A stretch of DNA of 64,000 nucleotides from an uncultured Eubacterium sp. GTDB lineage: Bacteria > Bacillota > Clostridia > Lachnospirales > CAG-274. Position numbers and translations under genes: made by a program. Positions 16,168 to 25,592 of this stretch are shown piece by piece. Numbering within the stretch: the first letter of the stretch is position 1; the number at the start of each line of letters is the position of its first letter. The notes beneath the pieces are model-generated. The model had not been told where the DNA came from and did not search any database. It was given only the letters and a program-made list of their open reading frames with translations. The stretch covers positions 11,826-75,825 of the forward strand of contig URXK01000008.1 of the NCBI GenBank assembly GCA_900551755.1, read 5' to 3'.

Positions 16168-17391
16168 TTAAAGTTTGTAAGTGCCTTCAATATTACAGAT
16201 ATTTCTTGTATCAAGAATTACCTTACCCTTTAACTTGTCCATATTTTCCTTGATTTCGTTGTGACCAACAAGAAGAACTACAAGGTCAACAGAGTTAAGG
16301 AACTCATCTAAGTTGTGCATCTGGTTAGGAACAACATCTTTAGTAATGTAAGGGTCATAAACCTTAACAAGGTTACCACATAAATGCTTTTCCATAGATT
16401 CAAGCATCTGGAGAGTAGGTGACTCTCTCATATCATCTACATTTTCCTTATAAGTAAGACCGTATAAACCAACTCTGCTTACATCAGTCATATTGTTTTC
16501 TTTCATAATATCGTGTACTCTTTCAAGTACAAATTCAGGCATACCATCGTTAATCTTTCTTGCTGCAAGTATAATGTTAGCAAGACCTGGATAGTCACCA
16601 ACTAAGAACCAAGGGTCAACAGAAATACAGTGACCACCTACACCAGGACCTGGTGATAAAATATTAACTCTTGGGTGCTTGTTTGCAATACGGATAATTT
16701 CGTAAACATCCATATTGTCTGAACGACAAATCTTAGCAAGTTCGTTTGCATAAGCAATGTTAATATCTCTAAATGTGTTTTCAACAACTTTAGTCATTTC
16801 AGCAGTTCTAATGTCAGTTACTACGATTTCGCCCTGACAGAAAGAAGAATAGAGAGCCTTAATCTTTTCACCAATTTCCTTGTTATCAGCACCAATAGTT
16901 CTGTTGTTGTGTAAAAGTTCGTAAACCATATTACCAGGGATAATTCTCTCTGGAGCGTGAACAAGATTTAAGTCCTTGCCAATAACAAAGCCGTTTGCCT
17001 CAACAATAGGTCTAACATGCTTATCAATAGTACCAGGTGAAATAGTTGATTCAATAACAACTGTAGCACCCTTTGGACAAACTTCCATAACACTCTTAAC
17101 AGCAGCTTCAACATATCTAGCATCAACCTTTTTGCTAAAAGCATCATAAGGAGTTGGAACAGATACAATATATACATCTGTTACCTGATATTCTGTTGAA
17201 AACTTGATACCAGATTTAACAGCAGCATCAAAAAGCTCGTCAAGACCGTCTTCCTTAAATGTAGTCTTGCCTGCATTTAAAGTATCTACAAGTTCCTTGT
17301 TGTAGTCAGTACCAACAACTTCAACACCGTGAGATGCCATCATAAGAGCGGTTGGTAAACCAATATATCCTAAACCAATTACATTAATCAT
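16168..17391 (-). CDS. UDP-sugar dehydrogenase (UDP-ManNAc dehydrogenase-like)
   Basis: This 407-residue protein has an N-terminal Rossmann motif (VIGLGYIGLPTALM), the catalytic cysteine loop SPGPGVGGHCISVDPWFL near 255, and the C-terminal NAD/UDP domain with GLTYKENVDDMRESPTLQML. The overall pattern is closest to WecC-type UDP-N-acetyl-D-mannosamine dehydrogenase, which makes UDP-ManNAcA for surface polysaccharides. Closely related UDP-glucose or UDP-GlcNAc enzymes cannot be excluded. It is a single gene, with no epimerase or glycosyltransferase nearby. Confidence 0.85.
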   Translation of the reverse strand: MINVIGLGYIGLPTALMMASHGVEVVGTDYNKELVDTLNAGKTTFKEDGLDELFDAAVKSGIKFSTEYQVTDVYIVSVPTPYDAFSKKVDARYVEAAVKSVMEVCPKGATVVIESTISPGTIDKHVRPIVEANGFVIGKDLNLVHAPERIIPGNMVYELLHNNRTIGADNKEIGEKIKALYSSFCQGEIVVTDIRTAEMTKVVENTFRDINIAYANELAKICRSDNMDVYEIIRIANKHPRVNILSPGPGVGGHCISVDPWFLVGDYPGLANIILAARKINDGMPEFVLERVHDIMKENNMTDVSRVGLYGLTYKENVDDMRESPTLQMLESMEKHLCGNLVKVYDPYITKDVVPNQMHNLDEFLNSVDLVVLLVGHNEIKENMDKLKGKVILDTRNICNIEGTYKL

Positions 17392-17501
17392 AAATAATTA
17401 CCATAGCCTTTCTGAAATAAAACCATTTTTACTTGTTAATGATAACATTTTGGTATGTAATTGTCAATATTTTTGGAGAAAAAGGGGTTGTAAAACCTAT
17501 T

Positions 17502-19625
17502 TTAATCATTTATTTTGACATCTTCAGCCTTTATTGGTACAAATATTTCTTCTTCTTTGCTTTTTTGAAAATCCATATACTCTTTTTTAGCAAGTCTATA
17601 AAATTCCTTTTGGCTAGACAAAAGCTCTTTAGCACCTCTTTTGTCTACTGGTTTATAGCTACCGTCTGGCTGTTGTATCTTAGCTTTAAGATTATCTCGT
17701 AATGTAATGTCAATTATATCCATTACTTTTTTCTTTAAGTCATCATTTTCTATAGGAAAGGCAACTTCAACTCGTCTGTCAAGATTTCTGTTCATCCAGT
17801 CGGCTGATGCAAGATAAATCTTAGGAATACCATTGTTTTCAAAGTAATAAATTCTGCTATGCTCTAAAAATCTACCTACTATACTTCTGACAGTTATATT
17901 GTCGCTTACAGTTGGAATACCTGTTTTCAAACAACAAATACCTCTTACAATAAGCTCTATTTTAACACCTGCCATACTGGCTCTATAAAGTGCCTTAATT
18001 ATGCCTGTGTCAACAAGGGAATTCATTTTAGCAATTATTTTAGCAGGCTTGCCTTCAAGAGCATTTTTTTCTTCTCTTTCAATGTTTTTCATAAACATTT
18101 CTCTAAGGTCAGTAGGTGCTGCTGCAATCTTATTCCAATTAGGATATTTTGAATAACCAGAAAGACAGTTAAATATAGCTGACACATCAGAACCAATAGT
18201 TTCTTTGCAAGTGAAAAGTCCCATATCAGTGTATAACTTAGCTGTTTTGTCATTGTAGTTGCCAGTACCTAAGTGACAGTATCTTACAATGCCGTCTTCT
18301 TCTCGTCTAACTACAAGACAAAGTTTGCAATGTGTTTTTAATCCAACAAGACCATAAATAACATGACAGCCTGCTTTTTCAAGTTTTTTAGCCCAATTTA
18401 TGTTGTTTTCTTCGTCAAATCTTGCCTTTAATTCTACAAGTACAGTAACCTGTTTGCCATTTTCGGCTGCTTCAATTAATGCCTTAATAATAGGTGAATT
18501 ACTTGAAACTCTGTATAATGTTTGCTTAATAGCAAGTACATTGCTATCTTTAGCTGCAAACTTAACAAAATTTACAACAGGGTCAAAGGATTGATATGGG
18601 TGGTGCATAAGGACATCTTTTTCCTTAATAACATTAAACATATCTCTATCCTCAAATTCCTTAACAGGTACAGGAGGCATTGGAATGTTGCAAAGGTCTG
18701 GTCTATTAACAATTCCAGCTAAAGAAAACCATACAGTAAGGTCAATAACATCAGGTATCATATAAACCTCGTGTTCCTTTATCTCTAATTGTTCTGTAAG
18801 GAAGTCAAAGGAGTCTTGGCATATATCCTTATCAACTTCAAGTCTTACAGGAGCACCCCATTTTCTTTGCTTAATAGAGTCTTCAATTTCTATTAATAAA
18901 TCGTGACTATCTTCTTCGTCAATTTCAAGGTCAGCATCTCTAGTTACTCTAAAGCAGTATGCTGATAATACTTCGTTAGCATTAAATAGCTTGTTTATAT
19001 AAGCTCTCACAATTTCTTCAAGGAATATAAGTTGACACTTGCCGTCTTCTGATGGTAGCTTAACTATTCTAGGTACTACTGATGGAACTTGAACAACAGC
19101 AAATTTTTCTTCTTTGTGTTCTCCACTTAATTCAACAATAAGGTTAAGACTCTTATTTGCTAAAAGTGGAAATGGTCGAGAATTATCAATAGCCATAGGT
19201 GTCAAAATAGGGTAGAGGGTAGTGTTAAAGTAGGTTTTAACATACTCCTTTTGTTCCTTATTTAAAGAGCCAAAAGGAAGAAACTCAATATTGTTTTCTT
19301 CAAGTAATGGCATAAGTGTTCTGTGTAAACAATTATACTGTCTTTGAACTATTGTATGTACCTTGTCTGATATAGCCTTAATTTGGTCACTAGCTGTCAT
19401 ACCAGCAGGGTCAGTTTTCTTTGAACCAGAAAATTCTTGAGTAACAAGTCCAGCAACTCTAACCATAAAAAATTCGTCCATATTAGATGCTGTTATAGCA
19501 AGAAAATTAAATCTTTCAAGTAAAGGGTGGCTTTTGTCTAGGGCTTCTTCAAGAACTCTTGTGTTAAATTCTAGCCAACTTAATTCTCTGTTGTAGTAGT
19601 ATTCTTTATTGTTTAAATCTATCAT
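17502..19625 (-). CDS. ppk: Polyphosphate kinase 1
   Basis: This 707-residue protein begins with the PPK1 N-terminal domain (YYNRELSWLEFNTRVLEEAL). It has HPYQSFDPVVNFV and LKARFDEENNINWAKKLE, and the autophosphorylated His in RYCHLGTGNYNDKTAKLYTD. The second conserved His is in LEHSRIYYF. It reversibly makes polyphosphate from ATP. Its start overlaps the ppx stop by one base (TAATG), so the two are translationally coupled. Length is normal. Confidence 0.96.
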   Translation of the reverse strand: MIDLNNKEYYYNRELSWLEFNTRVLEEALDKSHPLLERFNFLAITASNMDEFFMVRVAGLVTQEFSGSKKTDPAGMTASDQIKAISDKVHTIVQRQYNCLHRTLMPLLEENNIEFLPFGSLNKEQKEYVKTYFNTTLYPILTPMAIDNSRPFPLLANKSLNLIVELSGEHKEEKFAVVQVPSVVPRIVKLPSEDGKCQLIFLEEIVRAYINKLFNANEVLSAYCFRVTRDADLEIDEEDSHDLLIEIEDSIKQRKWGAPVRLEVDKDICQDSFDFLTEQLEIKEHEVYMIPDVIDLTVWFSLAGIVNRPDLCNIPMPPVPVKEFEDRDMFNVIKEKDVLMHHPYQSFDPVVNFVKFAAKDSNVLAIKQTLYRVSSNSPIIKALIEAAENGKQVTVLVELKARFDEENNINWAKKLEKAGCHVIYGLVGLKTHCKLCLVVRREEDGIVRYCHLGTGNYNDKTAKLYTDMGLFTCKETIGSDVSAIFNCLSGYSKYPNWNKIAAAPTDLREMFMKNIEREEKNALEGKPAKIIAKMNSLVDTGIIKALYRASMAGVKIELIVRGICCLKTGIPTVSDNITVRSIVGRFLEHSRIYYFENNGIPKIYLASADWMNRNLDRRVEVAFPIENDDLKKKVMDIIDITLRDNLKAKIQQPDGSYKPVDKRGAKELLSSQKEFYRLAKKEYMDFQKSKEEEIFVPIKAEDVKIND

Positions 19626-21151
19626 TACATTACACTCCTTTTGTTAAGAACAGCCTTAATACCAAATACATCTTCAAAAAGTTGCTTGCTCTTTTTAAAA
19701 GACCATTTTTCAAGGTCAACATTTTTGTAAGTTGATACAGTTATAATAAGCTGATTATTGCTTAATCTTACATTTACATCGTCAAACTTGTTGTTGTGGC
19801 TTGAATATACTGCATTAGCCAACTTTAATATACCGCTTAACTTGCAAACCATAACTCTTTCTTCTGTATCCATACTTAAAAATACACCGTTATCATCATA
19901 AGGCATAACATCATTGTGGTAATATGCTATGGCTGCAATAGCGTGTTTTTCTTCATCATTTATACCTACAATATCAAGACCTTTTATCATATGGTATGAA
20001 ATTCTGTCGTGTTCTCTTATATTAACTGTTTTGCCTATATCTTCTAATATGGCTGCAATTTGTAAAAGTAATCTTTCTCTTTGACCTAAACCGTGATATT
20101 TTTTGATTTTATCAAATATTTTAGTGGCAGTGTTAGATACACAGTCAGAGTATTCATTATCATCTCTAAATTTTGCTTCAATATTTTTGGCTGATATTAA
20201 GCTAAATTCTTCGTAAGATTTTGTAATGAGCTTTGCACTTTCAGGGAAAAGCTCTTCATACAATATAGCGTCACCGGCAGTACATTTAGGTGATATAATG
20301 TTTTTGTCGCTTGTAAATTTAACAATTCTTGAATAAATAATAAATGCTGGCAATATGTTTTCAGCTTTTTCAACAGATATTTCATATTTTTCGGCTATTT
20401 CTTCAGGAGTCATATTTTTTATGGATTTATAAGTTTCCATAAAGTTTTCTCTAGTTATAATATTAATTTCGCCCTTATTCTTTGCGTTACAGAGTTTAGA
20501 TATAGTTTCAATTTCGTTGCCACTTATAACGAAGTTTTGCAATTTTTCGTTATTAATTGAGGCACTTATAGCATCTTGAAATGGGTGTAAATATTCTTTT
20601 ATTATTTGCAAATAATTTGCAGTATTTTCTCTGTAATCTTCAAAAAGTTCTGATATTCTTAAAGCACCAATTTTAATATTAGAGCCTGTTACAACCTTAC
20701 CTTCTTTAAGTACAAATATACTAATATTTCCAGAGCCTAAGTGGGCAATAAGAGTTGACTGCATTTCTTCATTTTTTAATGATGCAAGAACCATTTTGTT
20801 AATGTAAACTTTTTCTTGACTGTCATCAATAACTGTAAGTTTAAGTCCAGTTTTTACCTTAAGCTGGTCAAGTATAAAATCCTTATTTTTACTTTCTCTT
20901 ATAGCTGTAGTAGCTAAGGCAATAATATCCTTTACTCCGTAATCTTTAGCAACAGCCTTGTAGCCATTTATAATAACAGCAGCTTTTTCAAGACTTTCAA
21001 AAGATATTTTACCACTATGGAATGTATCTCGACCTAATGCAAGGGGGTTAGATATAGATTCAATAACCTTTACACCATTTGCTCCCTTTTCGCCTATTTT
21101 TAATCTAAGTTCGTTAGAGGCAATTTCTATAACAGCAACACATTTTTTCAT
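19625..21151 (-). CDS. ppx: Ppx/GppA exopolyphosphatase
   Basis: The ASKHA-fold N-terminal half has AVIEIASNELRLKIGE, the IALATTAIRESKNKD loop and the phosphate-binding AHLGSGNISIFVL. An HD-like C-terminal domain follows (LLQIAAILEDIGKTVNIREHD). It hydrolyses polyphosphate or the pppGpp 5' phosphate. I chose the ATG at 21151 because GGGAGG lies just upstream; an in-frame ATG 27 bases earlier lacks such a site. It is the first gene of a two-gene unit with ppk, giving both synthesis and breakdown of polyphosphate. Confidence 0.9.
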   Translation of the reverse strand: MKKCVAVIEIASNELRLKIGEKGANGVKVIESISNPLALGRDTFHSGKISFESLEKAAVIINGYKAVAKDYGVKDIIALATTAIRESKNKDFILDQLKVKTGLKLTVIDDSQEKVYINKMVLASLKNEEMQSTLIAHLGSGNISIFVLKEGKVVTGSNIKIGALRISELFEDYRENTANYLQIIKEYLHPFQDAISASINNEKLQNFVISGNEIETISKLCNAKNKGEINIITRENFMETYKSIKNMTPEEIAEKYEISVEKAENILPAFIIYSRIVKFTSDKNIISPKCTAGDAILYEELFPESAKLITKSYEEFSLISAKNIEAKFRDDNEYSDCVSNTATKIFDKIKKYHGLGQRERLLLQIAAILEDIGKTVNIREHDRISYHMIKGLDIVGINDEEKHAIAAIAYYHNDVMPYDDNGVFLSMDTEERVMVCKLSGILKLANAVYSSHNNKFDDVNVRLSNNQLIITVSTYKNVDLEKWSFKKSKQLFEDVFGIKAVLNKRSVM

Positions 21152-21346
21152 ACAAAAACCTCCCATATTTCCTTTCATAGTAGATTTTGCTACATTTTAA
21201 GGAATTTTTAAAGCACTATATAGTAAAAGAAGCGTAAAATTCTCGTAAATTTGAAAAAAACATTTTACATACAGCTGATTTTGAGTTACAATAAAAATGT
21301 CGGCAATTATTATGTCGGTGATAACTAAAGCTCGGAGGTGGGATTA

Positions 21347-22273
21347 ATGCTTACAATTCTAAATACACAAGAAGAAACAACATTAAAGACCGATACAATA
21401 TCAAAGGGCAGTTGGGTCAATCTTAGTACCCCTACCAATCAAGAGGTCCTTAATGTAGCCCACGAATTACACATAGACCTTAAGGATATGCGTTCGGCAC
21501 TTGACTCTGATGAGGTATCCCGACTTGAACGAGAAGACGACTACACTCTTTTGCTTGTAGATATTCCTACAGTTATTTTAAAAAATCAAAGGGCTATATA
21601 TACTACTATACCACTTTCTGTAATATATTCAAAGGAAAATATTGTTACAGTTTGCTTGGAAGATAGCCCTGTTATTAAAAAACTTATTAACAACAGAGCT
21701 GCTGTATGCACATACAAAAGAACACAGCTTATTTATAAAATTCTTTATAACACAGCTAAACTTTATATGGAATATCTTATTAAAATAAATAGTATGCGTT
21801 CTTATATTGAAAATAATATATCAACATCTAAAGAAACTCTTACTGAACTTTACGATTTGGAAAAAAGTTTGGTTTATTTTAAGACATCTCTTAAAAGTAA
21901 TGAAATAGTTTTAAATAGACTTTTAAAACAGCCTTCTGTTAAAAGATATACTGAAGATGATGAGCTTCTTGAAGATGTGCTTATTGAGTTTAAGCAGGCT
22001 ATTGAAATGACACAGATTTATTATGAAGTCCTTGACAACACTATTTCTAAGTATTCTGCTCTTATGGACTATGACCTGAATAATGCAATGAAGCTCCTTA
22101 CTTCATTTACCATTGTTCTTGCTATACCAACTGTTATATCTGGTATATTTGGTATGAACCTTATTAATATGCCTTGGTCAAGTTCTAATGTGGGATTTTG
22201 GATAGTTAATGTAATAACCTTTGCTCTGTGCTTTATTTGTATGATACTTTTAAGAAAGAAGAAAATGTTATAA
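21347..22273 (+). CDS. corA: CorA-family divalent metal ion channel
   Basis: This protein of about 308 residues has a soluble N-terminal funnel domain, long helices (about 130-240) and two C-terminal membrane helices. The signature GMN is present in SGIFGMNLINMPWS. CorA proteins carry Mg2+ and sometimes Co2+ or Ni2+. I chose the ATG at 21347, preceded by CGGAGGTG; the GTG nine bases upstream is part of that site. It is a single gene with a promoter-like stretch upstream. I saw no M-box riboswitch. Confidence 0.9.
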   Translation: MLTILNTQEETTLKTDTISKGSWVNLSTPTNQEVLNVAHELHIDLKDMRSALDSDEVSRLEREDDYTLLLVDIPTVILKNQRAIYTTIPLSVIYSKENIVTVCLEDSPVIKKLINNRAAVCTYKRTQLIYKILYNTAKLYMEYLIKINSMRSYIENNISTSKETLTELYDLEKSLVYFKTSLKSNEIVLNRLLKQPSVKRYTEDDELLEDVLIEFKQAIEMTQIYYEVLDNTISKYSALMDYDLNNAMKLLTSFTIVLAIPTVISGIFGMNLINMPWSSSNVGFWIVNVITFALCFICMILLRKKKML

Positions 22274-22274
22274 C

Positions 22275-22303
22275 TTGACAATTAATAGACAATTTGATAC
22301 AAT
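22275..22303 (+). promoter_or_regulatory. Promoter of the thi operon leader
   Basis: TTGACA and TACAAT are exactly 17 bases apart and begin two bases after the corA stop codon. The expected start is about 22310, upstream of a structured leader. Confidence 0.75.
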
Positions 22304-22309
22304 GTTTAT

Positions 22310-22409
22310 ATAGTGATGACTTATGTAAGGGTCACACAAAGGGGTGCACCACCACGGGTGCAGGATTGTACAGCCAAATGTACACTCTCCTTTGTGTACC
22401 CTTTTTTGT
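22310..22409 (+). promoter_or_regulatory. Structured thi leader ending in a terminator
   Basis: A long closing stem pairs AAGGGTCACACAAAGG (22327-22342) with CCTTTGTGTACCCTT (22389-22403), with one bulged C, and runs straight into TTTTTT. Inside it two hairpins form: GCACC / GGTGC and TGTAC / GTACA. The result is a three-way junction sitting on an intrinsic terminator, 29 bases before thiS. The TPP riboswitch core (CTGAGA and the CTGGATAATGCCAG-type segment) is absent on both strands. It could be an attenuator with an unknown signal, or only an elaborate terminator for corA. Confidence 0.6.
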
Positions 22410-22437
22410 TATATAAAATAAAAAAGAGGTGAAAACT

Positions 22438-22635
22438 GTGATTAAAATAAATGGAAAAGATGAGCCTTCTGCTAAGGGTAAAAAACTTATTGACTATCTT
22501 ACTGAACATAACTATAGACCAAGTATTATAGCAATAGAGTTAAATTACACTATTTTGCCAAAGGCTGAATACGATACATATATTATTAATGATGGCGATA
22601 TTATAGAGATTGTTAGTTTTATGGGTGGTGGCTGA
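22438..22635 (+). CDS. thiS: Sulfur carrier protein ThiS
   Basis: This is a 65-residue ubiquitin-fold protein ending in the required di-glycine tail (VSFMGGG). ThiS is thiocarboxylated and gives sulfur to the thiazole ring. GTG at 22438 has AGAGGT at suitable distance; an earlier GTG overlaps that site. It is the first gene of thiS-thiG-thiH-thiE. ThiF, the usual adenylating partner, is not in this operon. Confidence 0.9.
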   Translation: MIKINGKDEPSAKGKKLIDYLTEHNYRPSIIAIELNYTILPKAEYDTYIINDGDIIEIVSFMGGG

Positions 22636-22686
22636 TATTAAGGCATCATTAATTTTAAAAACTACATAATCAAAGGAGATATAACA

Positions 22687-23451
22687 ATGGAAAATGATAA
22701 ATTAGTAATAGGTGGACACGAATTTAATTCAAGATTTATATTAGGCTCTGGCAAGTATTCTCTTGACCTTATTAAGGCTGCTGTTGAAAATGCTGGTGCA
22801 GAAATTATTACACTTGCTTTAAGACGAGCAAACTCTGATGTAGATAACATACTTGATTACATTCCAAAGGGAGTAACACTTTTACCTAATACTTCTGGTG
22901 CTAGAAATGCTGATGAAGCTGTAAGAATAGCTAGACTTTCAAGAGAAGTTGGCTGTGGCGATTTTGTTAAAATTGAAATAATGAGAGATTCTAAGTATCT
23001 TTTTCCAGATAATTATGAAACAATAAAGGCAACTGAAATACTTGCTAAAGAAGGCTTTGTTGTTATGCCTTATATGTATCCAGACCTTAATGTTGCAAGA
23101 GATTTAAAAAATGCTGGTGCTGCCACAATTATGCCTTTAGGTGCTCCTATTGGTACTAACAAGGGTATTGTTACTAAGGAATTTATTAAAATCTTAATTG
23201 AAGAAATTGACTTGCCAATTATTGTTGATGCTGGTATTGGTAAGCCTTCACAGGCTTGTGAAGCTATGGAAATGGGTGCAGCTGCTGTTATGGCTAATAC
23301 TGCTATTGCTACTGCTGGCAACATTCCTGCTATGGCTGAGGCATTTAAAAAGGCTATTGAAGCTGGTAGAACAGCTTATCTTTCTGGTATGGGCAGAGTT
23401 TTAGATAAGGCTAGTGCATCATCACCATTAACAGGATTTTTAAGAGATTAA
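22687..23451 (+). CDS. thiG: Thiazole synthase
   Basis: This 254-residue TIM barrel has the ThiG start [17 protein letters not shown], the lysine-bearing strand [10 protein letters not shown], the segment [20 protein letters not shown] and the phosphate loop [19 protein letters not shown]. It joins ThiS thiocarboxylate, dehydroglycine and deoxyxylulose phosphate to make the thiazole phosphate. AAAGGAG precedes the start. Length is normal. Confidence 0.96.
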   Translation: MENDKLVIGGHEFNSRFILGSGKYSLDLIKAAVENAGAEIITLALRRANSDVDNILDYIPKGVTLLPNTSGARNADEAVRIARLSREVGCGDFVKIEIMRDSKYLFPDNYETIKATEILAKEGFVVMPYMYPDLNVARDLKNAGAATIMPLGAPIGTNKGIVTKEFIKILIEEIDLPIIVDAGIGKPSQACEAMEMGAAAVMANTAIATAGNIPAMAEAFKKAIEAGRTAYLSGMGRVLDKASASSPLTGFLRD

Positions 23452-23469
23452 TAAAGGAGCAATATAGAA

Positions 23470-24642
23470 ATGGACGAATTAACAAATCCAGAATTAAGAA
23501 TAAATCATATGGAATACTTGCCTGATATGGAGGATATAGGTTCTGAAATACAGGACAAGGTTATAAGTGCTATGGAAAGCTATGATGCTGATAAATACAC
23601 AGCAGACGATGTAAGGGCTGCCCTTGATAAAGATGTGCTTTCACTTGATGACTTTGGTGCTTTACTTTCACCTGCTGCATTACCTATGCTTGAAGAAATT
23701 GCTCAAAGAGCACAGGCTGAAACTAGAAAGCATTTTGGCAATAGTGTGCAAATGTTTACACCTCTTTATATAGCAAATTATTGTGAAAACTATTGTATTT
23801 ATTGTGGTTTTAACTGTCATAACAAAATACATAGAGCTAAACTTAATGCTGAAGAAATTGAAAATGAAATGAAGGCTATTGCTGAAACAGGACTTGAAGA
23901 AGTTCTTATTCTTACTGGCGAAAGCAAGTCAATGTCTGATGTTAAGTATATTGGTGAGGCTTGTAAAATTGCTAAAAAATATTTTAAAGTAATTGGTATT
24001 GAAGTTTATCCTATGAATAGTGAAGATTATAATTATCTTCATAAATGTGGCGTAGACTATGTAACAGTATTCCAGGAAACTTATGACTCTGACAAGTATG
24101 AAACTCTCCACCTTGCAGGTCACAAGAGAATTTTTCCTTACAGATTAAATGCTCAGGAAAGAGCTTTAATGGGTGGTATGAGAGGTGTTGGCTTTGCTGC
24201 ACTTTTAGGACTTTCTGACTTTAGAAAGGACGCCTTTGCTGTTGGTACTCACGCTTATTTAATACAGCAGAAGTACCCTCACGCAGATATAGCTTTTTCT
24301 TGCCCTAGATTAAGACCAATTATTAATAACGACAAGATTAATCCAAAAGATGTACACGAGCCACAGCTTTTACAGGTTATGTGTGCTTATAGAATATTCT
24401 TGCCTTTTGCAAGTATGACTATATCAACTAGAGAGTGTGCAAGATTTAGAGATAATTCAATTAAAATAGCTGCAACTAAGATTTCTGCTGGTGTTGATGT
24501 TGGTATTGGTGGTCACGGTGATAATGACAAAAAGGGTGATGAGCAGTTTGAAATTAGTGACGGCAGAAATGTTAAGGAAGTTTATGAGGCTATAAAAGTA
24601 CAGGGCTTACAACCAGTAATGAGTGAGTATATTTATGTATAA
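23470..24642 (+). CDS. thiH: 2-iminoacetate synthase (radical SAM)
   Basis: This 390-residue protein has the radical SAM cluster motif C-x3-C-x2-C in NYCENYCIYCGFNCHNK (near residue 112). ThiH cleaves tyrosine to dehydroglycine (2-iminoacetate) and p-cresol, which suits an anaerobe in place of the glycine oxidase ThiO. The end region with SAGVDVGIGGH is also typical. It overlaps thiE by eight bases. Confidence 0.95.
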   Translation: MDELTNPELRINHMEYLPDMEDIGSEIQDKVISAMESYDADKYTADDVRAALDKDVLSLDDFGALLSPAALPMLEEIAQRAQAETRKHFGNSVQMFTPLYIANYCENYCIYCGFNCHNKIHRAKLNAEEIENEMKAIAETGLEEVLILTGESKSMSDVKYIGEACKIAKKYFKVIGIEVYPMNSEDYNYLHKCGVDYVTVFQETYDSDKYETLHLAGHKRIFPYRLNAQERALMGGMRGVGFAALLGLSDFRKDAFAVGTHAYLIQQKYPHADIAFSCPRLRPIINNDKINPKDVHEPQLLQVMCAYRIFLPFASMTISTRECARFRDNSIKIAATKISAGVDVGIGGHGDNDKKGDEQFEISDGRNVKEVYEAIKVQGLQPVMSEYIYV

Positions 24643-25171
24643 AAAAATTGCTATTACAAATAGGCATTTATGCAAAGATTTAATTGAACAAATTAAGAAA
24701 CTTCACAATTCTGATTACGATTATATTGTACTTAGGGAAAAGGATTTAACTGAAAGTGAATACATTGAACTTGCTAAAAAAGCTATAGAAATAAGTGATA
24801 AGATTATACTTCATACATATATTTCAGCTTGCGAAAAACTTAAGTATTATAAAATCCATTTACCTTATAAGTTGTTTGTAGATAATGTGGATAAATTAAC
24901 AAATTACACTATAAAGGGTGTGTCAACACATAGTGTTGATGAGGCTTTAAATGTTGAAAAACTTGGTGGAACTTATGTAACTGCTAGTCATATATTTGTG
25001 ACAAAGTGCAAAGAGGGGCTTGAACCTAAGGGTGTTGATTGGCTTAATAATGTGTGTAATAGTGTTAATATACCAGTTTATGCTCTTGGAGGAATTAATA
25101 GTGGTAATGCTAAACTTTGCATTGACGCTGGTGCTAAGGGTGTATGTATGATGAGTGAAGCAAATAAGTAG
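24635..25171 (+). CDS. thiE: Thiamine phosphate synthase (ThiE/TenI-like)
   Basis: This TIM-barrel protein of about 178 residues has VLREKDLTESEY, GVSTHSVDEALN, GGTYVTASHIF and the phosphate-binding ALGGINSGNAKLCIDAGAKG. It would couple thiazole phosphate and HMP pyrophosphate. It is shorter than most ThiE (about 210), so a TenI-type aromatase-like role is possible. The preferred start is ATG at 24635, inside the thiH end. It is the last gene of the thi operon. Confidence 0.82.
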   Translation: MYKKIAITNRHLCKDLIEQIKKLHNSDYDYIVLREKDLTESEYIELAKKAIEISDKIILHTYISACEKLKYYKIHLPYKLFVDNVDKLTNYTIKGVSTHSVDEALNVEKLGGTYVTASHIFVTKCKEGLEPKGVDWLNNVCNSVNIPVYALGGINSGNAKLCIDAGAKGVCMMSEANK

Positions 25172-25320
25172 ATAATGAAAGGTAAAGATAATAGGTTGGT
25201 TATAATAAAAACCTGTTATCTTTGCCTTTTTGTTTTTAAGGATAAAATTTCTTGGTTATTTCGAGATAGTTTCCCTAAAAGTGGAGCTAAGTGGTTAGCC
25301 TGTAGTTTTGCTTTTACCTA

Positions 25321-25420
25321 TTATGAACGGTTTATTTGTAGGGGCGACCAGTGGTCGTCTACAATATCTTTTATGAATAGGTACATTGTAGGGGCGATTA
25401 GTAATCGCCCATTTATCTGG
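25321..25420. repeat. Two tandem 50-bp palindromic repeats
   Basis: Both units begin TTATGAA and contain ATTTGTAGGGGCGA or ACATTGTAGGGGCGA at the same offset, so the period is exactly 50 bases. Each unit has a palindrome: GGCGACC / GGTCG in the first, GGGCGATT / AATCGCCC in the second. The palindrome bases differ but pairing is kept. It lies in the non-coding 421-base gap after thiE; an open frame across it is not a believable gene. Confidence 0.8.
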
Positions 25421-25430
25421 TAACTTATAT

Positions 25431-25465
25431 TTATTACTTATTACTTATTACTTATTACTTATTAC
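25431..25465. repeat. Heptamer microsatellite TTATTAC x5
   Basis: Five exact head-to-tail copies of TTATTAC sit between the two palindrome-rich repeats. Copy number at such sites often varies between strains. Confidence 0.9.
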
Positions 25466-25469
25466 CTAA

Positions 25470-25575
25470 AGCCCCCCTCAGTCAGTTAATGCTGACAGCT
25501 CCCCTAAAAGTGGAGCTAAACAGTTTACCTTCCCTCATAGGGAAGGTGGCAACCGCAGGTTGACGGAAGGGTTTC
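25470..25575. repeat. Cluster of four short palindromes (REP-like)
   Basis: Four hairpins lie in series: GTCAGTTAATGCTGAC, AGCTCC..GGAGCT, ACCTTCCCTCATAGGGAAGGT and CAACCGCAGGTTG. The string CCCTAAAAGTGGAGCTAA also occurs near 25273. This composition, GC-rich islands in an AT-rich gap, is typical of dispersed intergenic repeats in gut Clostridia. No gene is seen. Confidence 0.65.
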
Positions 25576-25592
25576 CATTATACAAAACCAAT

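Noticed and set aside
21178..21346. M-box magnesium riboswitch before corA
   Set aside because: The region is short and has no M-box-like conserved segments.
22310..22409. TPP (THI-box) riboswitch upstream of thiS
   Set aside because: The CTGAGA and the CTGGATAATGCCAG-type conserved segments are missing on both strands; only a structured terminator is visible.
25175..25423. 82-codon frame after thiE
   Set aside because: It runs through palindromic repeats, has no proper ribosome binding site and no recognisable protein pattern.
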